A DNA stretch of 64,000 bases from Plantibacter sp050587525 (GCF_050587525.1 NZ_JBOBFT010000013.1:1-64000), one strand, 5' to 3'; shown: positions 17,050 through 25,917, counted from the first letter of the stretch. A program made the numbers and translations. Notes: a model not told the origin generated them from the letters alone.

Positions 17050-18444
17050 ATGACGACAGCGGCACTCGCAGCAAACTCCGGCAACCGACTGAAACGAACA
17101 CTCGGGACGCCAGCCCTCCTGCTCTTCGGCCTCGCCTACATGCTTCCCCTCGCGGTGTTCACCACCTACGGCCTCGTGACCGAGATGACGTCAGGCCACC
17201 TCGCCGGCGCGTACATCGTGACGACGATCGTGATGCTCTTCACCGCCAACAGCTACGCCAACATGGTTCGGGCGTACCCCGTCGCGGGTTCGGCGTACAC
17301 GTACACGCAGCGCACCTTCGGCTCGCACCTCGGCTTCCTCACGGGGTGGACGCTCCTCCTCGACTACTTGGCGCTGCCGCTGCTCAACTACCTCGTGATC
17401 GGGATCTACCTGAACGCGTCGTTCCCGGCGATCCCCGTCTGGGTCTTCGTCGTGGCATCGGTGCTCCTCGTGACCGCGTTGAACGTCGTGGGCGTCCTGC
17501 TCGTGTCGAGCATCAACCTCGCCCTCGTCGGCGTCCAGCTCGTGTTCCTCGTCGTCTTCGTCACGACGGGCGTCAGCTACCTGAGCGGCGCCGCACAGCC
17601 CGCCGACGTCTTCGGTCCGATCTTCGGCGGCGACGCGTCGATCGGCAGCATCGCAGGAGGCGCAGCGGTCCTCGCCCTCGCGTTCCTCGGCTTCGACGCC
17701 GTATCGACCCTGTCCGAGGAGGCCAAGGAACCCCGCACGTCGATCCCGCGCGCGATCATCCTCTGCACGCTCGTCGGCGGTCTGCTCTTCACGATCACGG
17801 CGTACGTCGCCGGCCTCGTGTTCCCCGACTTCCAGAACTTCCAGAACACCGATTCCGCGGCCCTCGACGTGATGACCCGCATCGGTGGAGCGGCCCTGTT
17901 CACATTCTTCACGGCCGCGTACATCGCCGGATCGTTCGCCTCCGCGATCACGTCACAGGCGAGCGTCGCTCGGATCCTGTTCGCGATGGGGCGTGACGGC
18001 CAGCTCCCGAAGCGCGTCTTCGCGGTGCTCCACAAGCGCTTCCAGACCCCGTGGATCGCGATCGTCATCGTGGGCGCCGTCGGCCTCTTCGGTGCGCTGT
18101 TCATCCCGCTCGACATCGCGGCATCGGTCATCAGCTTCGGAGCGCTCGTCGCCTTCAGCTTCGTGAACCTCGCCGTCGTCAAGCACTACCTCTTCGACAA
18201 GGGAGGGCGGGGAGCCAGAGCGATCATCCTCTACGGCGTGATCCCGCTCATCGGCTTCGCGCTCACCGTGTGGCTCTGGACGAGCCTCACGAGCACGACG
18301 CTCATCGCCGGTGCGATCTGGGTCGTCGTCGGAGTGGTCATCCTCGCGGCCCTCACGAAGGGCTTCCGCCGGACGCCTCCCGTGATGGACTTCTCCGAGG
18401 AGGACCCGGCCGCACTCCAGCCGTCCGCGGAGGTCATTCGCTGA
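17050..18444 (+). CDS. APC-family amino acid permease
   Basis: 464 residues from the ATG at 17050, with about twelve hydrophobic segments. TM1 carries LGTPALLLFGLAYMLPLAV and TM6 holds LAFLGFDAVSTLSEEAKEP, the signature of APC/YfnA-type transporters for amino acids or polyamines. AAGGA at 17033-17037 suits the ATG at 17050 (12 nt) better than the one at 17038 (no spacing). It is monocistronic in appearance, with 191 bp upstream. The substrate is not predictable by eye. Confidence 0.88.
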   Translation: MTTAALAANSGNRLKRTLGTPALLLFGLAYMLPLAVFTTYGLVTEMTSGHLAGAYIVTTIVMLFTANSYANMVRAYPVAGSAYTYTQRTFGSHLGFLTGWTLLLDYLALPLLNYLVIGIYLNASFPAIPVWVFVVASVLLVTALNVVGVLLVSSINLALVGVQLVFLVVFVTTGVSYLSGAAQPADVFGPIFGGDASIGSIAGGAAVLALAFLGFDAVSTLSEEAKEPRTSIPRAIILCTLVGGLLFTITAYVAGLVFPDFQNFQNTDSAALDVMTRIGGAALFTFFTAAYIAGSFASAITSQASVARILFAMGRDGQLPKRVFAVLHKRFQTPWIAIVIVGAVGLFGALFIPLDIAASVISFGALVAFSFVNLAVVKHYLFDKGGRGARAIILYGVIPLIGFALTVWLWTSLTSTTLIAGAIWVVVGVVILAALTKGFRRTPPVMDFSEEDPAALQPSAEVIR

Positions 18445-18458
18445 CGTCCGGCGTCAGT

Positions 18459-18521
18459 GTCTCCGGTGCAGCCCGCCCAGTCTCCGGTGCAGCCCGCTCA
18501 GTCTCCGGTGCAGCCCGCTCA
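18459..18521. repeat. 21-bp tandem repeat after the permease gene
   Basis: Three copies of GTCTCCGGTGCAGCCCGCTC-A, with one T/C difference in the first. They sit between the convergent permease and LigD-Pol genes; the last copy contains the stop codon of the latter. Confidence 0.85.
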
Positions 18522-19541
18522 CGACTCCTTCCGAGCGCGACTGGGCTGCACCCGGGGCGGCTCCCCCGGCATCTTCGGGAAGTCAGGCGGGAACGGCAGC
18601 TCACCGAGGCCGGCGGCGAGGTCGCGATCCCACCACTCCAGCAGCGCGTCGATGCGACCGGGATGCTCACCCATCCGCGCCCACGGGTCACCGGTCGTAC
18701 GCAGCCGCTCCGGCACGGTGCGGATCGTCAGAGCCCTCGGATCGACGTCGCGCAGTTCGTCCCACTCCACGGGACAGGACACGGAGGCGTTCGGGAGCGC
18801 ACGAGGACTGTACGCACCGGCCATCGTCCGATCGCGGTTCGCCTGGTTGTAGTCGACGAAGAGCTTCGTTCCCCGTTCCTCCTTCCACCAATTCGTCGTC
18901 ACCGTCTCGGGCAGTCGTCGTTCCAGCTCGCGGGCGGCGGCGATGACCGCGTGGCGGACCTCCAGGAACTCGTGGGTCGGTTCGATGGGGGCGAAGACGT
19001 GCAGCCCACGATTCCCCGACGTCTTCACGAACGCCTCCAGACCGGCTTCGTCGAGCACCCGACGCAACTCCTCGGCCACCGGAACCGCATCGGAGAAGTC
19101 CGTCCCCGGCTGCGGATCGAGGTCGATGCGGAGCTGATCCGGGTCGTCCGGGTCGCCGGCCCTCGACGCCCACGGGTGGAAGACGACGGTGTTCATCTGC
19201 ACTGCCCATACGATGCCCGCGGCTTCATCGAGGACGAGTTGCGGATGCGATCTTCCGCTCGGGTAGACGACGGGAACCGATCTGACGAAGTCGGGAGCAC
19301 CCTTCGGCGGATTCTTCGAGAAGAACTGGTCGCCGTCGACGCCACCGGGGAAGCGTTGCAGAGAAATCGGACGATCGCCGTTCGCAGCGAGGAACGCATC
19401 CGCGACCTCGATGACGTACTCCGCGAGGTCGCGTTTCGTGAGCCCGATCTCCGGCCAGAGCACCCGATCGGGACTCGACAACCGCACCTCCCTCTCGCCG
19501 TGTGGGCCGGGAACGCTCAGGTGGACCGCCGTGTCTGCCAT
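18519..19541 (-). CDS. Stand-alone LigD-type polymerase/primase domain protein
   Basis: 340 residues from the ATG at 19541. It matches the polymerase module of bacterial NHEJ ligase D (archaeo-eukaryotic primase fold). LSSPDRVLWPEIGLTKRDL is the N-terminal signature, LRIDLDPQPGTDFSDA holds the catalytic Asp pair, and SGNRGLHVFAPI and WWKEERGTKLFVDYNQ follow. No ligase, nuclease or Ku gene is in the window. Upstream, an in-frame GTG at 19721 has a very good ribosome site (AGGAGG) and begins a sequence nearly identical to the normal N-terminus, separated from it by an 11-bp tandem repeat. Translation could start there and add 60 residues. Confidence 0.9.
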   Translation of the reverse strand: MADTAVHLSVPGPHGEREVRLSSPDRVLWPEIGLTKRDLAEYVIEVADAFLAANGDRPISLQRFPGGVDGDQFFSKNPPKGAPDFVRSVPVVYPSGRSHPQLVLDEAAGIVWAVQMNTVVFHPWASRAGDPDDPDQLRIDLDPQPGTDFSDAVPVAEELRRVLDEAGLEAFVKTSGNRGLHVFAPIEPTHEFLEVRHAVIAAARELERRLPETVTTNWWKEERGTKLFVDYNQANRDRTMAGAYSPRALPNASVSCPVEWDELRDVDPRALTIRTVPERLRTTGDPWARMGEHPGRIDALLEWWDRDLAAGLGELPFPPDFPKMPGEPPRVQPSRARKES

Positions 19542-19569
19542 GGCAGCACCATACGCCTGTGCTTCGCGC

Positions 19570-19646
19570 GAGCCCAGAAGGAGCCCAGAAGGAGCCCAGA
19601 AGGAGCCCAGAAGGAGCCCAGAAGGAGCCCAGAAGGAGCCCAGAAG
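19570..19646. repeat. 11-bp tandem repeat (seven exact copies) in the LigD-Pol leader
   Basis: Seven exact copies of GAGCCCAGAAG. Read on the minus strand in frame with LigD-Pol, three units (33 bp) encode an 11-residue peptide repeat with core LLGSFWAPSG. Because 11 is not a multiple of 3, a change in copy number shifts the frame between the GTG at 19721 and the main gene. An adjoining GCGCAGCACGA direct repeat lies at about 19661-19681. Confidence 0.92.
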
Positions 19647-19753
19647 AAGCGCACCACGAGCGCAGCACGAGCGCAGCACGAGCAGTCCGGGGACCCGCAG
19701 GTGGACCGCACCGTCCGCCACCGCAGCCCCTCCTCCTGTGCTCAACTTGAGCC

Positions 19754-20563
19754 ATGCCGACATCATCCGATCAGACTGCCGACGCGCGAGCCTTCGCCAG
19801 ACTCCACGTGCCCGGTGACCCGCTCGTCCTGCCGAACGCATGGGATGCGGCCTCTGCACGCATCGTCGCAGCCGCGGGCGCACGGGCCGTCGCGACGACG
19901 AGTGCCGGTGTCGCCTGGTCGCTCGGCGCAACCGACGGCGAAGGAGTCACGAGATCGCTCGCGCTCGAGGCAGTCGCGCGGATCGTGCACGCCGTCGACC
20001 TCCCCGTGACTGCCGACATCGAACGAGGGTTCGGCGACGGACCGTCGGACGTCGGCGACACGGTCGCTTGGTCCATTGCATCCGGGGTCGTCGGCGTCAA
20101 CCTCGAGGATTCGCTCCGACCGATCGACGAACAGGTCTTGAGGCTCCAGGCCGCCCGCGCCGCCGCGGACGATGCGGGAATCCCCCTCTTCATCAATGCA
20201 CGGATCGACACGCATCGACTTCCCGACACCGCCTGGCTCGACGAGACGGTCGCGAGGGCACGTGCGTACAGGGCGGCGGGAGCCAGCGGAGTGTTCGTCC
20301 TCGGCGCGCTCCGAGCCGAAGCGGTCCGAGCGCTCGTGACGGCGGTCGACGTCCCCGTGAACGTCGCATACGGCCCGGGGACGTTGTCCGTCCATGAGCT
20401 CGCCGCCGCGGGAGCCGCACGGATCAGCGCCGGATCCTCGATCGCCGAAGCCGCCTACGGGCTCGTCGGCGATCTGGCCGGAGCGATGCTCGACCCCGCC
20501 GGGACGGCGACCGCGACCGCCCCGACAGTGAGCTACAGCGAGCTCAACCGCATCCTCGGCTGA
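19754..20563 (+). CDS. Isocitrate lyase/PEP mutase family protein
   Basis: 269-residue TIM barrel of the ICL/PEP-mutase superfamily: PNAWDAASARIVAAAGA near the start, TADIERGFGD (metal-binding Asp/Glu), GVNLEDS and INARIDT. It lacks the KKCGH motif of true isocitrate lyase, so carboxy-phosphoenolpyruvate-mutase-like or 2-methylisocitrate-lyase-like C-C bond chemistry is more likely. It is divergent from LigD-Pol, and 57 bp before the NYN gene. Confidence 0.88.
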   Translation: MPTSSDQTADARAFARLHVPGDPLVLPNAWDAASARIVAAAGARAVATTSAGVAWSLGATDGEGVTRSLALEAVARIVHAVDLPVTADIERGFGDGPSDVGDTVAWSIASGVVGVNLEDSLRPIDEQVLRLQAARAAADDAGIPLFINARIDTHRLPDTAWLDETVARARAYRAAGASGVFVLGALRAEAVRALVTAVDVPVNVAYGPGTLSVHELAAAGAARISAGSSIAEAAYGLVGDLAGAMLDPAGTATATAPTVSYSELNRILG

Positions 20564-20620
20564 CCGATCCGGCCCACTCGGATTGCCGGTCTCGGCACAC
20601 ACACGACAGACTGGGGGTAC

Positions 20621-21832
20621 ATGTCCGATCGAGAAGAGCACCAGATGACCGAACCCATCGACTCCCGCGTCGCCGTCTACATCGATTTCGACAACATCGT
20701 GATCTCCCGGTACGACCAGGTCCACGGCCGCAGCCAGTTCATGCGCGACAAGCAGAAGGGCTTCAGCCAGGCGGACCGCCAGGCCGATCCCGAGATCGCC
20801 GAGAAGCTCAATCGCGCGACGGTCGACATCGGAGCCGTCATCGACTTCGCCTCCTCCTTCGGCACGCTCGTCCTCACCCGCGCCTACGCGGACTGGTCCG
20901 CCCAGGTCAACGCGGACTACCGCGGCCAGCTCGTCAGCCGAGCTGTCGACCTCGTCCAGCTCTTCCCCGCTGCCGCCTACGCCAAGAACGGCGCCGACAT
21001 CCGCCTCGCGGTCGACGCCGTCGAGGACATGTTCCGGCTGCCCGACCTGACGCACGTCGTCATCGTCGCAGGCGACTCCGACTACATCGCCCTCGCCCAG
21101 CGCTGCAAGCGACTCGGACGGTACGTCGTCGGCATCGGCGTCGCCGGCTCCACGAGCCGTTCACTCGCCGCCGCGTGCGACGAGTTCGCCACGTACGACG
21201 CTCTCCCCGGCGTGAAGCCGATCGCTCCGCCCTCGACCGTCGTCGTCCAGGAGACCGGTGCGAAGTCCGGCCGCAGCGCCAAAGCAGCCAAGGACGCCAC
21301 CGGCGCCGCAACAGCCGAGAAGCCCGACCTCAAGTCGCGGGCGACCATCCTCCCCACGTTCAGCGCCGAGGCCGGAGCAGGCCCGCAGTCCGACTCCGGG
21401 ACGATCCCGGAGCCCATGCCGGTCATCGATCACGGGGACGCCGACGATGATGCGGACGGAACCGGAGTCGGCACGGGAGCCGGCGACGACGCAGACGCGG
21501 ACGGTCCCCGGAAGCGCTCACCCCGACGAGCGAAGTCGCCCGTCCAGCAGCTCGACGACCTCGACCCGGACGCGGAGGACCCCCAGGACATCGCGACGGG
21601 GCTCCTCGAACGCGCACTCCGCCTCGGACACGAGAAGGACGACGCCGACTGGCTGCACAGCTCCAACGTCAAGACCCAGATGAAGCGCATGGACCCGTCC
21701 TTCAGCGAGAAGGCACTCGGGTTCCGGTCCTTCTCCGACTTCATCAAGTCACGGGACGATGTCGCCGAGCTCGACGAGAGCACGACCGCACGGCTCGTCC
21801 GGTTGGCTCCTTCGCTCGCCGACGAGGACTAG
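20621..21832 (+). CDS. NYN-domain (LabA/PIN-like) putative RNase with C-terminal LOTUS-like domain
   Basis: 403 residues. The N-terminal NYN/PIN nuclease fold shows its acidic residues in VAVYIDFDNIV, NGADIRLAVDAVEDM and VVIVAGDSDYIALAQ, with GIGVAGSTSRSLAAACDEF after it. A low-complexity Asp/Ala/Pro linker (about residues 205-305) leads to a C-terminal helical region (IATGLLERALRLGHEKDD...FRSFSDFIKSRDDV) resembling an OST-HTH/LOTUS RNA-binding module. The family is thought to cleave or handle RNA; targets are unknown. GGGGGT 4 nt before the ATG may act as a weak ribosome site. Confidence 0.85.
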   Translation: MSDREEHQMTEPIDSRVAVYIDFDNIVISRYDQVHGRSQFMRDKQKGFSQADRQADPEIAEKLNRATVDIGAVIDFASSFGTLVLTRAYADWSAQVNADYRGQLVSRAVDLVQLFPAAAYAKNGADIRLAVDAVEDMFRLPDLTHVVIVAGDSDYIALAQRCKRLGRYVVGIGVAGSTSRSLAAACDEFATYDALPGVKPIAPPSTVVVQETGAKSGRSAKAAKDATGAATAEKPDLKSRATILPTFSAEAGAGPQSDSGTIPEPMPVIDHGDADDDADGTGVGTGAGDDADADGPRKRSPRRAKSPVQQLDDLDPDAEDPQDIATGLLERALRLGHEKDDADWLHSSNVKTQMKRMDPSFSEKALGFRSFSDFIKSRDDVAELDESTTARLVRLAPSLADED

Positions 21833-21850
21833 GGCGGCGGGTCTCACGCG

Positions 21851-21918
21851 CTTCGACGGGCTCAGTGACCGGGACAGGCTCAGTGACCGGGACTCCGGTC
21901 ACTGAGCCTGTCGAAGTG
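21851..21918. repeat. Cluster of three palindromic repeat copies
   Basis: Two partial plus-orientation copies (from about 21851 and 21873) and one inverted copy (21895-21918) lie between two convergent genes. The last two together make the terminator listed next. Confidence 0.85.
21873..21912. terminator. Bidirectional hairpin built from two head-to-head repeat copies
   Basis: An 18-bp perfect stem with a 4-nt loop: GACAGGCTCAGTGACCGG at 21873-21890, loop GACT, and its exact complement at 21895-21912. It lies between the stops of the NYN gene (21832) and the convergent LCP gene (21921), the expected position for a bidirectional terminator. No T-run follows on either side. Confidence 0.75.
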
Positions 21919-21920
21919 CC

Positions 21921-23189
21921 CTACTTCGCGCAGGTGGCGTCGTTCGCAGTGCGACCCTTGGCCTGATCGGGCAGCGGGACGGGGACGGTCGTCGCGGGCG
22001 TGGTCGAACCGTCGCCCGGCGCACCCGTGGACGCATCGGTCGGCGCATCTGACGGCGTGTCCGTGGACCCGTCGCCCGTGTCCGGCGCCTGGAACGTGAG
22101 CGGCTGATCCGCCTTCAGCGCCGCGAAGATCGCTTGCGCCTGGTCGTCGATCGGCTGGACGCGGTTCGGGTCGGCCGGGTAGTCCTCCACGGGCAGCTGG
22201 ACGAGGACCATCTTGTCGAGGTCGACGTTCGCGAGCGTCCCGGCGAGACCGACGAGCGCTGCGGGCGAACCGAGCCCCTCATCGACCGTGACCGACTTGG
22301 TCGCGGCATCGGCCAGGTTGAACAGGGCGATGGGGTTCGAGAGCGTTCCAGCGCTCTTCACCTTGCGGGCGAGTGCAGACAGGAACGTCTGCTGCGCACC
22401 GATGCGGCCGAGGTCGCTGCCGTCGCCGAACCCGTGACGGGTGCGGAGGAACGCGAGCGCCTGAGCGCCCTGGATGCTGTGCTCGCCGGCGGTGAGCGAC
22501 AGACCGGAGTACGGGTCGTCGACGTCCTCGGCGACACACACGTCGACACCGCCGACGGCATCGGTCATCCCGATGACGGCGTCGAAGTCGACGACGATGA
22601 AGTGATCGATGTCGAGCCCCGTGAACTGCTTGATCGCGTCGAGCGAGCAGTACGGACCGTGGTCGAGGGCGCCGTTGATCTGGCCGATGCTCTGCGCGTC
22701 GACGACCGTCCCGTCAGGATCGGTGCACTCGGGGATCGGCAGCATCGTGTCACGCGGGATGCTGATGAGCGTCGCGTTCTTGTGGTCGGCGGAGACGTGG
22801 AGCACCATCATGACGTCGGATCGAGCACCGGCCTCGTCCGCCTGACCGTACTCGCCAGTCGTCTGGCCGGTCCGCGTGTCCGAGCCCATGATGAGCAGGT
22901 TGACGGCCCCGTCCCAATTGGGGATGGCGAGGGGCGTCTCACTCTGGCCGGGACGAGCGACGACGTTGTCGGAGATGTTGCCGACGACGCGGAAGTACGT
23001 CACGGCGGCGAACGCGATGCCGGCGACGAGGACGACCGCGAGGACGCCGGAGGTCCAACCGATGATCCGCCGACGACGAGTTCGCTTGGCCCGTGTCCGC
23101 CTCGCCGCATGCCTCGATGGGAGGACCGCCTGCGGTTCCTGGGCACGTGCAGCGCCTTCGTTCTGATTGGGCGGAGTCGGTCGTCGCAC
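21921..23189 (-). CDS. LytR-CpsA-Psr (LCP) family cell-wall polymer transferase
   Basis: 422 residues from a GTG. A basic cytoplasmic stretch rich in Arg/Lys (about residues 28-42) precedes one transmembrane helix (GWTSGVLAVVLVAGIAFAAV) and an extracellular LCP domain with NLLIMGSDTR, LISIPRDTML, FLRTRHGFGDGSDLGRIGAQQ and its conserved Arg/Asp residues. LCP enzymes attach teichoic-acid-like or arabinogalactan-type polymers to peptidoglycan. The C-terminus is a Thr/Ser/Pro/Asp-rich tail ending in a lone Cys (NDATCAK). Confidence 0.92.
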   Translation of the reverse strand: MRRPTPPNQNEGAARAQEPQAVLPSRHAARRTRAKRTRRRRIIGWTSGVLAVVLVAGIAFAAVTYFRVVGNISDNVVARPGQSETPLAIPNWDGAVNLLIMGSDTRTGQTTGEYGQADEAGARSDVMMVLHVSADHKNATLISIPRDTMLPIPECTDPDGTVVDAQSIGQINGALDHGPYCSLDAIKQFTGLDIDHFIVVDFDAVIGMTDAVGGVDVCVAEDVDDPYSGLSLTAGEHSIQGAQALAFLRTRHGFGDGSDLGRIGAQQTFLSALARKVKSAGTLSNPIALFNLADAATKSVTVDEGLGSPAALVGLAGTLANVDLDKMVLVQLPVEDYPADPNRVQPIDDQAQAIFAALKADQPLTFQAPDTGDGSTDTPSDAPTDASTGAPGDGSTTPATTVPVPLPDQAKGRTANDATCAK

Positions 23190-23308
23190 GCAGATCCATT
23201 CGCTTCAAGTGATGCTGCGGCCTGGGCGAGGCCACCGGGAGAGCCTACCCATCCGGACCTGAACAGCCTCTGACCGCGCGCGGTGAGTGTGCAGACCACA
23301 CAGCCCGC

Positions 23309-24505
23309 TCACACCACACGCACACCCGCACGCCAGACGGCGTTCGTGAGGGGCACACCCGGCCGATAGGCGAGGTGCGTGGCCGATGGAGCGTCGAGCA
23401 CGTGCAGATCGGCTCGGTGGCCGACCGCGATCGAACCGACGGCTCCGTCGCCGGACGCGCGGCCGAGCGCGAGCGCTCCACCGTATGTCGCGGCGCGAAC
23501 GGCATCGCTCACACTCAGGCCCATCTGGAGGACCGCGGTGGCGATGCAGAACGCCATCGACGTCGTGTACGACGTCCCCGGGTTGCAGTTGGAAGCGATC
23601 GCGACCTGCACGCCGGCGTCCTGCAGTCGTCTCGCCGGAGCGAGCGGCGCACGCGTCGACAGGTCGCAGGCGGGCAGGACGGTCGCGACTGTCCCCCGCT
23701 CGCCCGTGCCGGTGCTCGTGTCCCAGCCGGACCAGCTGCCGGCCAGGGCATCGAGGTCGGCGTCGTCGACGAAGTTGCAGTGGTCGACGCTCGCAGCACC
23801 GAACTCGACCGCGAGTCGGATCCCCGGTCCGTGGCCCAGTTGATTGCCGTGCACGCGGAGCCCGAGACCGGCCGCACGACTCGCTCTCAGTACCCGACGC
23901 GACTGCGCCTCATCGAACGCGCCCCGCTCGCAGAACACGTCCGCCCAGGACACGTGGGGCGCCACCGCCGCGAGCATCGGTCCGCACACGAGATCGACGT
24001 ACTCGTCCGGATCCATCCCGTCCGGCACGAGGTGTGCACCGAGGAAGGTGGACTCGTCCGCGTGGCCTGCTGCGATCACGGCGCTCCGGCGCTCGTCCTC
24101 GACCGTGAGTCCGTACCCCGTCTTCGTCTCGAGGAACGTGGTCCCCTGCGAGAGAGCCTCGTGCACTCGCGCTTCGACGAGGGCGGAGAGCTGCGCATCG
24201 CTCGCGAGCCGGGTGGCCCCCGTCGTGACCGCGATGCCGCCTGCCGAATAGCTCTCCCCCGCCATGCGGGCTTCGAACTCGGCCGTCCGGTCGCCGGCGA
24301 AGACGAGATGGCTGTGCGAATCGACCCAGCCGGGCAGGAGTGCTCGACCGTCGAGCTCCGTCCGGCGATCCGCGGCGGGCGCCTCGGCCGCCTGACCGAT
24401 CCACACGATGCGGTCCTCCTCGACGACGATCGCCGCGTCCCGGAGCACCCGGCGCTCGACGTCCTGCGTCATGAGTTCCCCGATGCCTGTGATCAGCTCG
24501 GTCAC
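23309..24505 (-). CDS. hutI: Imidazolonepropionase (HutI)
   Basis: 398-residue metal-dependent amidohydrolase that opens 4-imidazolone-5-propionate to N-formimidoyl-glutamate. The metal-binding HSHLVFAGDR and the motifs TKTGYGLTVEDE, HGNQLGHGPGI and SVDHCNF are all present. At the usual late Asp position (TDxNPG in Bacillus) the sequence is ASNCNPGTSYT. The Asp-to-Asn change may be a clade feature or may alter activity. Its GTG start overlaps the hutF stop by 4 bp. It is the last gene of the long operon. Confidence 0.93.
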   Translation of the reverse strand: MTELITGIGELMTQDVERRVLRDAAIVVEEDRIVWIGQAAEAPAADRRTELDGRALLPGWVDSHSHLVFAGDRTAEFEARMAGESYSAGGIAVTTGATRLASDAQLSALVEARVHEALSQGTTFLETKTGYGLTVEDERRSAVIAAGHADESTFLGAHLVPDGMDPDEYVDLVCGPMLAAVAPHVSWADVFCERGAFDEAQSRRVLRASRAAGLGLRVHGNQLGHGPGIRLAVEFGAASVDHCNFVDDADLDALAGSWSGWDTSTGTGERGTVATVLPACDLSTRAPLAPARRLQDAGVQVAIASNCNPGTSYTTSMAFCIATAVLQMGLSVSDAVRAATYGGALALGRASGDGAVGSIAVGHRADLHVLDAPSATHLAYRPGVPLTNAVWRAGVRVV

Positions 24506-25917
24506 AGCAGCTCCATTCCCGATGCGAGGAGTTCGGCGGGTGCGCCGAGCTCGGCGTGGACACCGTTCCGTGCCATCACCCTGCCACCGATGACCACGGT
24601 CCGCACATCGGAGGCGGTCGCGGTGAGCGCGAGCTGTGCGGGATCACCGCCCATCGTTCGGCTCGATGCTGGATCCAGTTCGATGAGGTCGCACGGCGAT
24701 CCCACGGCGAGCGAGCCGAGGCCCGTGCGGCCGACGCTCGCCGCTCCTCCCGTGCTCACCGCCGCCACCAGTTCGGCCGGGCTGAATCGTCCGCGACGAC
24801 CCGACCCGAGGCGCTCACCGTGTTCGAGCGCCCGCATCTCGAGGAGGGGATCGACGACGGCGTGCTGGTCGGTGCCGAGGGCGATCGTCGCACCCGCGTC
24901 CGCGAGCGCACGTGCGGGACCGATGCCGTCGCCGAGGTCGGCTTCCGTCGTCGGGCACATCACGATCGTCGCCCCGGCCCCTCCGAGCAGCTCGATGTCG
25001 TGCTCGGAGAGGTGGGTCGCATGGACGGCCGAGAGTCGAGGGCCGAGCAGACCGTTCGCGGCGAGGAGCTCCGTCGGGGTGAGGCCGGTGGCCGCGAGGC
25101 AGGCCTCGTTCTCGGCCGGCTGCTCCGAGAGGTGCACATGGAGCGGGATGTCCGGATGAAGTTCGGCGGCGACGATCGCGAGGTCTGCGGCCGGGACCGC
25201 ACGGACGGAGTGCAGCGCAGCACCGACCGTCACGAAGCGCGGGTCGTACTCCTCGGCGAAGGCATCTCGGAGACGTCGACCACGACGGAGCCAGGCCTGG
25301 ATCGACCCGTCGCCAAAGCGCTGTTGTTCTGGACCCAGGCTCGTGCCGAAGCCGCCGGCCAGGCTCGTGCCGAAGCCGCCGGCCAGGTAGGCGGTATCGA
25401 GGAGCGTCAGACGGATGCCGGACGCGACCGCAGCGTTCGCGAGCGCACGTTCCATCGCGTGCTCACGAGCTGTCGGCTCCCCGCCGTGCGTCGAGGCTCC
25501 GGGCTTCCCGTACGGCGTGCCATCGGTCCGGTGGTGCACGTAGTGGAACTCGGCGACGCTCGTCCAGCCCGCGGCGACCATCTCGGCGTACACCGCCGTC
25601 GCGACACGTTCGTAGGAGACGGGTTCGAGACGCGCGGCCTCCTCGTACATGAGCTCACGCCAGGTCCAGAAGCTGCCGCCGTCCCCGTGGGTGCGGCCGC
25701 GCAGGAGACGATGGAACGCATGCGAATGGGCGTTGACGCCGGACGGGTACACCACACCATGGAGGACCGTGTCGCCCGGCTCCGCAGCGACACCCGCGGT
25801 CACGGAGGCGATCGTCCCGTCCTCGGCGACGGCGATGCGCACGTCGTTCGCGATGCTTCGCCCGATCCAGACCCGATGAGCCCAGACTCGATGAACCCCG
25901 ACGACAGCCCCGCTCAC
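24502..25917 (-). CDS. hutF: Formimidoylglutamate deiminase (HutF)
   Basis: 471-residue amidohydrolase that converts N-formimidoyl-L-glutamate to N-formyl-L-glutamate and ammonia. NAHSHAFHRLLRGR supplies the first metal ligands, HVHLSEQPAENEAC the substrate/metal His-Glu region, then CPTTEADLGDG and GTDQHAVVD. A 24-bp exact tandem duplication (about 25336-25383) doubles the peptide LAGGFGTS near residues 180-195. It starts with a GTG overlapping the upstream stop by 4 bp. Confidence 0.94.
   Translation of the reverse strand: MSGAVVGVHRVWAHRVWIGRSIANDVRIAVAEDGTIASVTAGVAAEPGDTVLHGVVYPSGVNAHSHAFHRLLRGRTHGDGGSFWTWRELMYEEAARLEPVSYERVATAVYAEMVAAGWTSVAEFHYVHHRTDGTPYGKPGASTHGGEPTAREHAMERALANAAVASGIRLTLLDTAYLAGGFGTSLAGGFGTSLGPEQQRFGDGSIQAWLRRGRRLRDAFAEEYDPRFVTVGAALHSVRAVPAADLAIVAAELHPDIPLHVHLSEQPAENEACLAATGLTPTELLAANGLLGPRLSAVHATHLSEHDIELLGGAGATIVMCPTTEADLGDGIGPARALADAGATIALGTDQHAVVDPLLEMRALEHGERLGSGRRGRFSPAELVAAVSTGGAASVGRTGLGSLAVGSPCDLIELDPASSRTMGGDPAQLALTATASDVRTVVIGGRVMARNGVHAELGAPAELLASGMELL

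Noticed and set aside
19754..20563. Isocitrate lyase of the glyoxylate shunt
   Set aside because: The protein is only 269 residues and lacks the KKCGH catalytic motif.
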